This document shows positions 54,775 through 64,000 of a stretch of DNA of 64,000 nt, piece by piece. Within the stretch, counting starts at the first letter, position 1. Each line of letters starts with the position of its first letter. The notes beneath the pieces were generated by a model. It did no database searches. It was not told the DNA's origin and worked only from the letters and a program-made list of their open reading frames with translations. A program made the position numbers and the translations under genes. Source of the stretch: Pegea sp. RAD2-039 (Eukaryota > Chordata > Thaliacea > Salpida > Salpidae); the NCBI GenBank assembly GCA_034620365.1, contig JAQGEQ010000270.1:930001-994000 (forward strand). Direction: 5' to 3'.

Positions 54775-56889
54775 CTAAGAAGTAATAAATATATAATTTA
54801 AAAACTTTATCATGGTATTATAAACAATAAAAGTAAAAATCAAAAACTAAAACAAATAGTTTAAAAAATTAAAATAAAATTATATTTTCAAGATAAAAAA
54901 GCCTCATATTTATACTTTTACAGAAAAAAGTTTATACTAAAGCTTTAATAGTATGACTAATAAACTCATATCTTATCTAAGCATGCTAAGACTTTTTTTA
55001 TATTTCAAATATGAAATTTAGCTTGTTATAACTGATCTTTCAACAATAAAACGACTTTATCTCTATAAAAAAAATAAACACAATATATATAAATAGTCTA
55101 TATAAAAGCATTATAAAGTATAGTTCATATTTAATTGTTTTCTTTCTTATCAACTCACCTTATCGTTTCTTATAAAAGTACAAATAAAATTGCATAACAT
55201 TTTGAAAATAATAATTTCAACTTTATTTTAAAACTAGTAATAAGTAACTTAAAATAAAGTTAAAACCATTATATTAAAATGTTTAAAAAAGCTATATATA
55301 ACTTTATATTATTTTACAATATTTTTTTAAAAGAATTATTTAAGCTGTTTAAATATTATTTTAAGAAATGTATAAGAAATATATTTAGTAAAGATAATAA
55401 TTATAATAAACATATGCAAATTAGGCGTTAACATTTTTCCAATAGACTTAAATTATTACTTAACAATAAATGATGAATAAAAAAACTTTATCGTCATTAG
55501 AAAACTTTGGACGAAAACCAATTGTGAATCAAAAAATAAACTTTTAAAAATAAATCAGTCATAAGACCGAAGTAAAGGCTTTAGAAATCATAACTGATTA
55601 TTGTAGATAAAAATAAACAAAGTAAATTTAATTTACATGAATGAAAGTCAAGATAGAAATTGACGCTTCGTACTGACTAACCATATAAGTACACAAACAA
55701 GGATAGTATCATAAGACTATTATAGAATAAATAATTTTGTTACAAAAAAAATAAATTTTAAGAGGGAAATTGTTTGTAATTTATTTAGAATGATTTTAAA
55801 GTTATACAACACAAAAGTTATACCATTAAAGTTAGGTGTCTATGTATAAACCTTTTAGTATACAAATAAAAATAATTATACCAATCTATCATGTAGATAA
55901 AAAATAAAAATACTTTAGAACTTACTCAAATAAATTTAGTTGAAAAGGAAGCAAAAACGTTTTAAATAGTTTTCGATAGCATATATAGTAAGGAAAGTAT
56001 GTAAGACAAAGTATTAGAAACTATTAAGAAAAGTAATCTCAATCCCATCTGTATTTGATAAAGCTCATAAATTAATTAAACAATTTTATTTTAAACAAAA
56101 AGACTACTCTAAGCTGTTTTATGTAGAAGAACAGATTTTACAAATTAATTAAATCATATTTTTTAAGTTTGTTTAATGCAGTGTAAAGTCTAAGCGTAAA
56201 AGTTGAGACTATAAACGTAGATTTGTCTGTTGCGGCAATTTTCAACTTTATATAACTGCCGATTCGTTTTTAGCTCACCAAAGGTCTACAGACGCAATCT
56301 GTTGGCATCAAAAAATAATATATGATACAAGTATTTCATATTCATTTTTATACAAGATGAAAACAAATAGACAGTTAAGCGTTTTCATTAATTTATAGAG
56401 TTACGAGACTGTCTTTAAACAATGTCTTTGAGTACAGCTGTTGTGATTTTATATGTTAACATTTAGGAGAATAATATTTATATGAGACCAATATTGCCTA
56501 GTCGATGTAAAGTTTTATAAACAAAGGTGCTCGTTTGTTAGCTTGTTCTTGTTCGAACCATAAGCAGATGATAACCAAAAATACTTTTTCGCAGGGTAAA
56601 TGTTTTGATTATTAACTCTTAGACTAGTGTTTGTTAATATAATACATCTATAAGTAGATTGACTACAGAAACTGCATTATGATCATCTTTATTTTGTACA
56701 ATATCCTTTAAAAATAAGATGTTATTCACATAAACAACACGTTTTGAACAGTTCGTATTATTTATTTATAAAAGAAGACAACAGAAAATGCTTTCCTTCG
56801 ATTTTAAAGAAAAAATCATAAGTAATATTCATGTACTAAAAACAAAAATTTATCTTTTGATCAGGTAAAGTAAAAATGAAAAAGCTGTC
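54775..56889. other. AT-rich intergenic region upstream of tropomodulin
   Basis: No open frame of interest and no RNA gene recognised. Part of the divergent region between tropomodulin and RPL17. Confidence 0.5.
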
Positions 56890-56983
56890 GAGACCAGTTA
56901 ACACTCTTTAGTACTTGACATACCAGTTTTATTAACAACAGTTTCTGTTGATTTAAAGCTTGAGTAATGCTGATCTCTATTTA
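56890..56983 (-). pseudogene. Truncated tropomodulin coding fragment
   Basis: About 94 bp align without gaps to 54214-54308 inside the tropomodulin CDS, in the same orientation. Long shared words include agtacttgacataccag and gttgatttaaagct. Similarity stops abruptly on both sides and the copy has several substitutions, so it is a dead partial duplicate. It lies about 2.1 kb upstream of the intact gene. Confidence 0.85.
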
Positions 56984-57510
56984 GTTTCCATGTACTGATC
57001 CTTATTATATAAATTGATTAAAACTTGATCCGACGTAATAAAACCTAGCACAAAATACAGCCATATAGTTTAAGGTTATGTTATCCAAACACATGAATTA
57101 ATGTTGGTAGATTAGTATGAACAAAATAGACTTAAATAATTAATTATCTTTTAAAATCGACAAAAGTTTAGTGATTTATTAATTTAAATTTATAGAGTTG
57201 TTAATGCAAAGAAACTGTATAATAAAACATTTGTCTTATGTGCAATAAGAATCTTTTTAAGCTGGGATAATTGATATGCAAATCTTCGACGTTATGAATA
57301 ATTATGATGATATCTGTAAGCTTCAAAAATTCTAATAGTTTGAAGACTTTTTAATTTTTTAAATCACAATTTTGTTTATACTAGTTTATATACATTTAAT
57401 CTATTCTATGTTATCGTTCCAGCATATGATCTAAAATGGCGTTCTTTATAGTGTTTCTATGATGAGTTATAATATTTGTTGTAGACCTGGAGTATGTAGC
57501 CTTTTGCTTA
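56984..57510. promoter_or_regulatory. Upstream region of RPL17
   Basis: AT-rich until about 57420, then GC rises toward the RPL17 start. A pyrimidine-rich acceptor ccttttgcttatag ends at 57513, 29 nt before the RPL17 ATG, implying a spliced leader or 5'UTR intron. No TATA box was singled out. Confidence 0.4.
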
Positions 57511-57542
57511 TAGCGGCGCTAGCGTGTGTTCACTTTATAACT

Positions 57543-59013
57543 ATGACTCGCTATTCTACTCAGCCCCAAAACCCAGGTAAATCCTGCAAAGCCCGAGGTT
57601 CAGCTCTGCGTGTACATTTTAAGAATACACGAGAGACAGCTCAAGCTATTAAGGGACTTCATATTCGTAAAGCAAACCAATATCTTAAGGATGTTGTTAA
57701 CAAGAAACGATGTGTTCCTTTCCGTCGTTTTAATGGTGGTGTAGGTCGTTGTGCCCAAGCTAAAGAGTTTAAAACAACTCAAGTTAGTTTTTTATTTCCT
57801 ATTTTTGTTTTATATTTTCAATAATTCAAATAACTCTTAGTTATTGATCTTCGTTATTGTATTGATTTATAGAAAATTCTGTTAGTTTTTTATATTGGTT
57901 TTTGTCAGTTGGCTTAATTAAGATAATTTTTGATTTTTTTTACTTTATCATAATTTTATATGTTACTAAATTATTTTAATTTTAATATATAATTCTGTAA
58001 TATAATTCTATTTTTATTTGTTTGTAAAGTTTTGTGAATTTGAAATTATAAGCTTATTTCGTTTTATTAAAAATTTTGTTATAATTTTATTTTTCATTTG
58101 AATTTCTAACAATTTTAAAAATAAGATTTTTCAATCATATATTTTTCACTTAAGTAAAATTTTATTTATTTTTTAAATTTATAATAATTTTAAAAATCGA
58201 TTACAAGATTGGTAAATGCTAATTTTATTTTATATTTTTTTGCTTTCAGATTTTTCAATTATATATTTTTTTATTTCCCAAGTTATTAAACTATTAACTT
58301 TTTCTTTAATTTTTTTATGATTTGATGATCCATTTTGTGTTTATAGTTTTCATAAATTATTAATTTTACTGAAAAAGCTGATAATATATTATAAAAAAAT
58401 ATGCAAAGTTATTGTTGGATTGAATAAAATGTTTCATGTTTATTTTTATAAATTAAGTAATAAATTTGGAACCAAATCAATACTGAGTATATCTTGAATA
58501 AGTATTTTTCATAATTTCAGTCTAAACCACTTCTGATTTAATCTTTAGCAGTTTATACACTTATAATTACTAATTTATTCTTTTTTATCCATTGAATTTT
58601 TTATAGCAAGTTGTTATTATGATTTTTCTATTTCAGGGAAGATGGCCAGTAAAAAGTGCAACTTTCTTGCTCCAAATGTTGAAAAATGCTGAAAGTAATG
58701 CTGACATTAAAGGTTTGGATGTAGACTCTTTGGTCATTGAGCACATTCAAGTTAATGAAGCCGCAAAAATGCGACGAAGAACTTACAGGTTTGAATGAAG
58801 TTGATAATTTTCAGATCTCAAGTGTTTATCAGTTTCTTGTGATTTGTTAACAGAGCTCACGGAAGAATCAATCCCTACATGTCCTCCCCTTGTCATATCG
58901 AGATGATCTTGACAGAGAAAGAACAAATTGTACCTAAAGCTGAGGAGGAGACTAAGCGTAAGAAGGTCTCTAAAAAGAAGATGGCTCGCCAAAAGCTTAT
59001 GGGGCGCGAATAA
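57543..59013 (+). CDS. RPL17: 60S ribosomal protein L17 (uL22)
   Basis: Core protein of the large ribosomal subunit near the exit tunnel. Three exons, 57543-57782, 58637-58788 and 58854-59013, join to 183 aa (human 184). Hallmarks: [19 protein letters not shown] start, [62 protein letters not shown] and a basic C-terminus ending KLMGRE. The first intron is 854 bp, the second 65 bp. An in-frame ATG at 57459 would add a hydrophobic N-terminus foreign to the family and lies before the acceptor at 57513, so the ATG at 57543 is chosen. A polyadenylation signal AATAAA follows 11 nt after the stop. Confidence 0.97.
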
Positions 59014-59023
59014 ACTTTAGTAA

Positions 59024-59029
59024 AATAAA
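59024..59029 (+). terminator. Polyadenylation signal of RPL17
   Basis: AATAAA starting 11 nt after the RPL17 stop codon. Very short 3'UTRs are typical of ribosomal protein genes. Confidence 0.6.
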
Positions 59030-59848
59030 ATTTTACTCAAAAAACATTTTGATTGGTTGCCTTGTTCATTCAGATGTTTCATCTGATGCTGATTCTCAGA
59101 AGATTAGATTTAAGTCTTGTGTGATAGGTGCTTGTAATTTTAAGTTTCAAATTTTAAAGTAAATTTTTTTGTTCGGTAAAAACCAAGCTTCTATGAAATT
59201 TATATAAAGTTCTTTATATTGATCAAAGTTCGTATAAGAAGAAAATGACTAACTAGAATTAGCAAATGAAACGAAGCACCTTTCTATATGAAAATGATTC
59301 AGAGTGTAAACACTTTAGTATTAAATTTGATATTTCAAAGGCAAACTTAGTGGGGGAAGTAGTAATAGTAGATTACAAATCGAGGTTTATTTAAAAATTA
59401 TATTAGAGTACTATCTCAAACTGCAGTCACAATATCTAAGGTATTAAAGGATTTGTCTGCGATGTTAATATAACATTTCGGTGCTAAATTATTAAAATTA
59501 GTTTTCATTATTTTGTTACGCTACGGTTGGAAATTAAATAAGCGTTTTAATTACAACAAACTAAAGTTATTCTTGCACTGATAGAAAAACATTTTAATGC
59601 AACATAGACCAGTATATTTCTTTGTTAATCTTATTTTTTTTAATTTCAACACAAGTTTTATAGTTGTGGGCTTTACAGCGCACTCTATTTAGCAAAAAGT
59701 TTTAGGCGAAAAGTTTTTTCCCAATCGAAGCCACCTTTTAATCTTATAAATTAAACAAGATTTTTTGATAATAAATTTAGAAATAATTGTTTAGAAATAA
59801 AAGCTTTGTAGTTATTTAATGCCACTATACAAGCCGCATGATATATTT
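59030..59848. other. Intergenic, no feature recognised
   Basis: AT-rich downstream sequence of RPL17 without recognisable gene, RNA or repeat. Confidence 0.5.
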
Positions 59849-60622
59849 CAGGTTCTTAACCATGGGTCTCAAACGTGGCTCTTTGTCAGAGCCTCTAGAA
59901 TCTGAGATAGTTTTCAAAAAACTAAGTTAGAACTTGGTACTATGCAGTACACAGTTGTTTGCAGTAGCTAAGGTTAGCATTTCGTGTTCATTTTTGAATG
60001 TTTTCTTTTTTTTTATTGGCAGTACTTCGATTTCCCAAGATAAAATAAAAAGGGAAGAAATGCGGAAATTAGAATTGAATTATTACAAAGAAACAACAAC
60101 AAAAAGGGCATAAATGTGTATCACTGTGATATGAACCCTTCTGGCAAGCACGCTTGTGACTAGACAAGTCAATGTGCAAAAGGTACACCTGACCGCACTT
60201 TTCACCGAGAGGTGATGAATGTAATAAGGAATGGGACCCTCATCTTCCTTGCGCATCCTCTTTTTTCTGTAGCAACGGCTCTGGCTTCACTCATAAAAGA
60301 TGTTGACGTACTGTTAATAAGACTTCCTCTTGTTGCAGTGTTGGTGAAACTAGTCCAGAAGTGACGATCGTATAAGACATAGGTTTCAGATCTGTAGAGA
60401 AGTGTAGTTAAAATGACAGCTGTTTACATGTCGATCTTTGTTCACTTTCCTATCGAGGTTATTTTAAATGATATTATACTACCCAGAGGCCTACAGTGCT
60501 GAATGGGCCTGAATCTTTCGTTGTTGGTGATGATAAGAGAATGATGGTATTCGTTACATCGAGTAGTTGTGGAATAACTTCCATCTTTTTTAAGCTCACT
60601 GCAAGCCTTTTTGTAAGTCTCA

Positions 60623-60808
60623 ATGTGTGCCACTAGATTTGACAAAGCAAAAAGAGAGCTTCAAGCTATTGCTCATAAAGAAAAGACGTTTAAAACTCTT
60701 GTCCTCATTGTAGCCAATAAATATGATGATGATAGTGTAAAGAAACTACTGGAGGCGATGTACGTGCGAGTCCATTATCCCGATGGCAAAAAATTAAAAG
60801 TTTCTTGA
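60623..60808 (+). pseudogene. Possible small-GTPase (ARF/ARL-like) fragment
   Basis: A 61-codon open frame contains RFDKAKRELQAI followed by TLVLIVANKYD, close in order and spacing to the ARF/ARL stretch that ends in the guanine-specificity motif NKxD. Nothing before it resembles the P-loop or switch regions and the sequence after NKYD departs from the family, so if related it is a broken fragment. It lies inside the possible hAT-like interval. Similarity is short and may be accidental. Confidence 0.25.
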
Positions 60809-61084
60809 AGGATGTAGCCAGATACCCAAGGGCTTATAAACGGGACTTTAAATGGTACAGAATAATAGGGATGATAGTCCTCGATGGGTCTAACCAAATA
60901 AAGTAAGTTAGAATCCAGAAGACAACATGATGAATAGAAAGGAAGATGATGGTATATTTGAATTAGGTAACAGTAGAATATTTTAACTATAATGTGAATG
61001 TGTTATCCCCTACTACATGCATCTACTGATACCATGGATGTTTGTTTATCAGCAGAATTATCGCACTTATGTGGCTTCATTTCC

Positions 61085-61157
61085 GTCTCCATGGTGTAAC
61101 GGTTATCACGTCCGCCTGACATGTGGAAGGTATAGGTTTCAAGCCAAGGCGGACCTA
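61085..61157 (+). repeat. tRNA-Val-like sequence, probably a SINE head
   Basis: Clear tRNA resemblance: a near-consensus A box (tggtgtaacgg), a D-arm closing gtg/cac, and a five-pair anticodon stem (tccgc/gtgga) with loop CTGACAT giving anticodon GAC (Val). The T-arm and acceptor stem do not pair well and the B box (ggtttcaagcc) departs from consensus. Animals normally decode these Val codons with an AAC anticodon, so this is more likely a tRNA-derived SINE head or pseudogene than a working tRNA. The body of such a SINE could extend to about 61400. Confidence 0.55.
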
Positions 61158-61532
61158 TATTTGCGACAATGAAAAGTATATGAAAAACCCGCGCAGAAAA
61201 CCCTTGTTGGTCTGGTTAGTGACAAAACTTCTAGGAAACGCAAAACCCCGAATTTTAAGCCGGAGTTGGAGCCTCATAGGTAGTTTGTCACTGTACTCAG
61301 TATCTTTCTGGTAGCTCCTGCAACGTCAGCCGGGCGTAGCTACATCAGTTCGTCTGTTACGCTATATGACCTTGTTGGCGTCGAAAGTGGGAGCCTATTG
61401 AATGGGCAACAGCTAGATATCCATAATTTCTGCTCTGGCTCACATGCTTCTTTTACTGTAAAACATATGAAGAACTCGACTATCTTTGAAACTGAAATTT
61501 GTCTTCGAGCTTCAAAAGTTTAAGAATCCCTG

Positions 61533-62033
61533 TTTTAAGCTATACCGAAAGCTGTATCAAAGATTGAGAGGTTCACACATGATTTAAATGTATCAGAATT
61601 CTACCTTTAAAATTCAATTTTTTTATCTTTTTAGGAATCAGCGTAAATCCTATTCTTTTCAACTCAAAGTAAGCAAAAAAATAGGATAATGTTTAGTTAT
61701 GAATAATCTTCAATTTTATTGTTTTCAAACAATAAAAAACATGAGTTTTTTGTTGATTTATTTTCTTCAAATTAACGATGTCGACAATAGTACTTATTTT
61801 TAATTTTTTAAATTTAGATAAAAGTTCGGGTTTTAGGTAAGATGTATAGTGCGAAAAAGCTCTATCATTTATAGTTTAGCGGCTATGGTATCGAAAACAA
61901 TTTTTTGTAAATGTTTTCTAGTATAACATTTGATTTTACAGTTATTTAACTATGTTAAATTTTCCACAAAAAATTCTTTTGATATAGGAACTTGTAAAAT
62001 TTAAAAATAAATTTATATTTTTATTGTCTTTAG
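61533..62033. other. Upstream region of MYG1
   Basis: AT-rich. A strong acceptor, tttttattgtctttag, ends at 62033, 40 nt before the MYG1 ATG. No other element recognised. Confidence 0.5.
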
Positions 62034-62073
62034 TTGACGTAGGAGAAACCATAATTTTGCTAATTTATTTAAG

Positions 62074-63099
62074 ATGGCTGAATTAAATAAAGTTATTGAT
62101 GAAAAGGGTCAGTTGAAAATTGGAACACATAATGGTACTTTTCATTGTGATGAAGTGCTTGCTTGTTTTCTGCTGAGATTGTTACCAAAGTATAAAGAAG
62201 CAAGAATTGTGAGAAGTCGGGATCCTGATGTACTTTCTCAATGTGATATTGTTGTTGATGTTGGTGGAGAGTTTGACATAGATAAAAAACGGTTTGACCA
62301 TCATCAGAAAACTTTTCATGAGACCATGAATTCACTCAACTCTGAATTTAGTTCTAACATTAAGCTCAGTAGTGCAGGATTAGTTTACTTTTACTATGGT
62401 AGAGAAATCATAAAAAGTTTGATGGGGGATTATAGCCAAGATGAAAAGATAGTTTCATTAATTTATAATAATGTTTATGATAATCTCATAATTGAGGTAG
62501 ATGCGATAGACAATGGTGTAAGCCAATATGATAATGATCCGTTGTACAAAATCTCTACTAATCTAAGCAAAAGAGTTGCTGGTTTGAATCCTGCTTGGAA
62601 TGATTCTCAATCTGATGAAAATGAAAGGTTTTTTGAAGCAATGTCTATAGTAGGCAAAGATTTTCTAGATAAGGTTTCATATTATGTTGAAACATGGCTA
62701 CCAGCTAGAGAAATTGTTGAAGAAGCTTTTATTAAAAGGCATGAAGTTGATTCTTCTAACAAAATATTGCTGCTTAGTAGAAGCTGTCCTTGGAAAGCAC
62801 ATCTCTTTATGTTGGAAAGTGAACATGATATTGAAAAAAAAGATCAGATTTTGTATGTTATCTATAATGATTCCACTACTACTTGGAGAGTACAATGTGT
62901 GCCTACTTCTGTTAATGGTTTCACAAACCGAAAATCCATCAAAGCAAGCTGGCAGGGTTTGAGAAATAAAGAGCTTTGTGAAGAGAGTGAAATACCTGGA
63001 TGTGTATTTGTTCATATGAATGGTTTCATTGGTGGCAATAAAACTAAAGAAGGTGCCTTAGCTATGGCAAGAAAAAGTTTAGAAGCTATGACAATTTAA
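62074..63099 (+). CDS. MYG1: MYG1 exonuclease
   Basis: DHH-family-like 3'-5' RNA exonuclease, reported in nucleolus and mitochondria, linking ribosomal and mitochondrial RNA processing. One uninterrupted frame of 341 aa covers the whole family domain (human about 376 aa with its targeting region). Metal-binding and catalytic signature seen: GTHNGTFHCDE (17-27), VVDVGGEFD (60-68), RFDHHQ (73-78), EVDAIDNGV, ARE followed later by WKAHLF, and the C-terminal GFIGGNKTKEGALAMA block. There is no obvious mitochondrial presequence: the N-terminus MAELNKVIDEKG contains acidic residues. Intronless coding sequence, but a spliced leader is likely (acceptor 40 nt upstream). ATTAAA at 63115-63120 is a possible polyadenylation signal. 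ABHD17 starts 274 bp downstream on the same strand. Confidence 0.95.
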   Translation: MAELNKVIDEKGQLKIGTHNGTFHCDEVLACFLLRLLPKYKEARIVRSRDPDVLSQCDIVVDVGGEFDIDKKRFDHHQKTFHETMNSLNSEFSSNIKLSSAGLVYFYYGREIIKSLMGDYSQDEKIVSLIYNNVYDNLIIEVDAIDNGVSQYDNDPLYKISTNLSKRVAGLNPAWNDSQSDENERFFEAMSIVGKDFLDKVSYYVETWLPAREIVEEAFIKRHEVDSSNKILLLSRSCPWKAHLFMLESEHDIEKKDQILYVIYNDSTTTWRVQCVPTSVNGFTNRKSIKASWQGLRNKELCEESEIPGCVFVHMNGFIGGNKTKEGALAMARKSLEAMTI

Positions 63100-63373
63100 A
63101 ACATAGATATTTATATTAAAGATGTCAGCATTTTTAATTTTCTTTTCTATTATATAAGTTTTTCTAATGGGCAATTTTTGGACAATTTCATAAATAGTTG
63201 TTGACATTGGTGTTAAGTAATAATGTAAATCATCACATCTTTAAAATTTCTAATGATTTTATATGAATGATTAAATTAATTTAAAAGTTCTTTATAGTTT
63301 GTAAAGGTTTTTTTTTTAAGATATTGTTGCTTGGTGAACATTTTTAAAACAAGGAAAACCCATCATCATCATC

Positions 63374-64000
63374 ATGACAGCTCTTTCTTGTCATGAACTT
63401 TGTAGACTTTTTTGTTGTCCTCCTTGTCCTGATCATATAGCTGCCAAACTAGCTTTCATACCCCCACCTCCAACTTATTCGGTTTCACCAGATGGATCTA
63501 CTGGAAGATATACTCTTTGTTTAACAGAAAGAGCTGAATGGCAATATTCTGATAGAGAGCAACAGTCTTTGGAGGTAAAGTTTTTCTTCTTGATTAAAAA
63601 CTTGTAATTTAACCTAGAATTACTTTTTCAAAAATAAGGTTTTAGATAAATTTCTTTTATATAATATTTATTCTATTTAAAAATATATTTTCACAGCAAT
63701 GTTTAAATAATTGTTCAATAAAGGCATTCATTAAATTAATTTTATAGCTTCGTTATATTCTCAAAAATAGGATTTAGTTTATAGTTAAGCAACATTTGAA
63801 GCAATTTTTATATTTAACTATTTATTTGAAGTTGTAATTGTTTTGTTTAGCAAGCATGAATCATAATGAAAGTTTATTTATCTTTTAAACAAACTATTTT
63901 TATTCTAGTAACAAGACTCAAATCTTTTCTCATGTTTTGAATAATTTATTAGAAGCTATAATATTTTTATTTTATAACATCACATTTTTGATGATTTTTA
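63374..64000 (+). CDS. ABHD17: Alpha/beta-hydrolase ABHD17 (protein depalmitoylase), 5' part
   Basis: Only the first coding exon, 63374-63574 (67 codons, phase 0, donor gtaaag), lies in the window; the rest of 63575-64000 is intron and the gene continues beyond the edge. The N-terminus is typical of ABHD17A/B/C: a cysteine cluster [14 protein letters not shown], which is palmitoylated and targets the enzyme to membranes, then [16 protein letters not shown] and [18 protein letters not shown]. The catalytic Ser-Asp-His residues fall in later exons not seen here. The family removes palmitate from N-Ras, PSD-95 and similar substrates. A T-rich acceptor (ttttttttaag, AG 63319-63320) lies 53 nt before the ATG. 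Confidence 0.92.

Larger units (their letters stand above)
59849..61532. mobile_element. Possible degenerate hAT-like non-autonomous element
   Basis: The left edge reads CAGGTTCTTAACC and the right edge, read on the other strand, CAGGGATTCTTAAAC; they match apart from a 2-base gap and resemble ends of hAT elements. The interior is GC-richer than its flanks and lacks a transposase frame. The flanking octamers (59841-59848 and 61533-61540) do not match, so there is no target-site duplication as expected of an intact insertion. It may be old, composite or a chance pairing. Confidence 0.35.

Noticed and set aside
57459-57542. Upstream in-frame ATG extending RPL17 by 28 residues with a signal-peptide-like sequence
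   Set aside because: Most of it lies before the acceptor at 57513 and RPL17 proteins start at the MTRYS-like position; a secretory extension makes no sense for a ribosomal protein.
58321-58375. Possible C/D-box snoRNA in the first RPL17 intron (tgatgatc ... actga)
   Set aside because: RPL17 introns host SNORD58 in vertebrates, but here no terminal stem forms and no similarity to SNORD58 guide regions was seen; the boxes are short enough to occur by chance in AT-rich DNA.
60442-60645. 67-codon minus-strand open frame
   Set aside because: No similarity, no partner exons, and it lies in a probable mobile-element zone.

Overview
The window is nuclear DNA of an animal with an AT-rich genome. All introns I could place are GT-AG, and ten protein-coding genes can be read as spliced or intronless models. 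An NR4A-type nuclear receptor and an ANKRD45 orthologue argue for a bilaterian. The RPL17 and alpha-tubulin proteins are close to vertebrate ones, which fits an invertebrate deuterostome such as a tunicate, but I cannot fix the phylum from sequence alone. Ten out of ten genes have a polypyrimidine-AG acceptor 2 to 56 nt upstream of the start codon, and I could not pair any of them with a nearby upstream exon. That suggests spliced-leader trans-splicing, or a general habit of placing a 5'UTR intron just before the ATG.

Layout: 1-22 kb is a gene-poor AT-rich stretch with a few GC-richer islands carrying CRE/AP-1-like sites, upstream of NR4A (22.2-25.1 kb, + strand, 7 coding exons, introns 40-57 bp). 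Convergent to it lies a 23-exon oxysterol-binding-protein-related gene of the ORP3/6/7 group (29.8-34.8 kb, - strand). Its exons, introns and 3' flank hold 10 of the 14 copies of the palindrome TGACGTCA that I found in the window. Next, on the - strand, are a cytosolic 5'-nucleotidase III (35.6-39.2 kb, with a 21-nt microexon) and a divergent alpha-tubulin that lacks the K40 acetylation site (42.3-44.5 kb). The tubulin is head-to-head with ANKRD45 (46.3-48.3 kb, + strand). CIAO2B (52.0-52.6 kb) and an intronless tropomodulin CDS (53.7-54.8 kb) follow on the - strand. RPL17 (57.5-59.0 kb), an intronless MYG1 CDS (62.1-63.1 kb) and the first coding exon of ABHD17 (63.4 kb onward) are on the + strand.

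Most genes are housekeeping or cell-biological: lipid transfer, nucleotide turnover, tubulin and cilia, Fe-S cluster delivery, actin capping, translation, RNA processing, depalmitoylation. They do not form one pathway. The pair most likely to be functionally linked is alpha-tubulin/ANKRD45, which share a divergent intergenic region. Mobile-element traces are confined to about 59.8-61.5 kb: a degenerate hAT-like pair of ends, a tRNA-Val-like SINE head and a possible small-GTPase fragment. A short broken copy of tropomodulin coding sequence lies at 56.9 kb.

I found no convincing new multi-gene system. The most interesting signals are the TGACGTCA family in the NR4A/ORP neighbourhood and the universal acceptor just before start codons.
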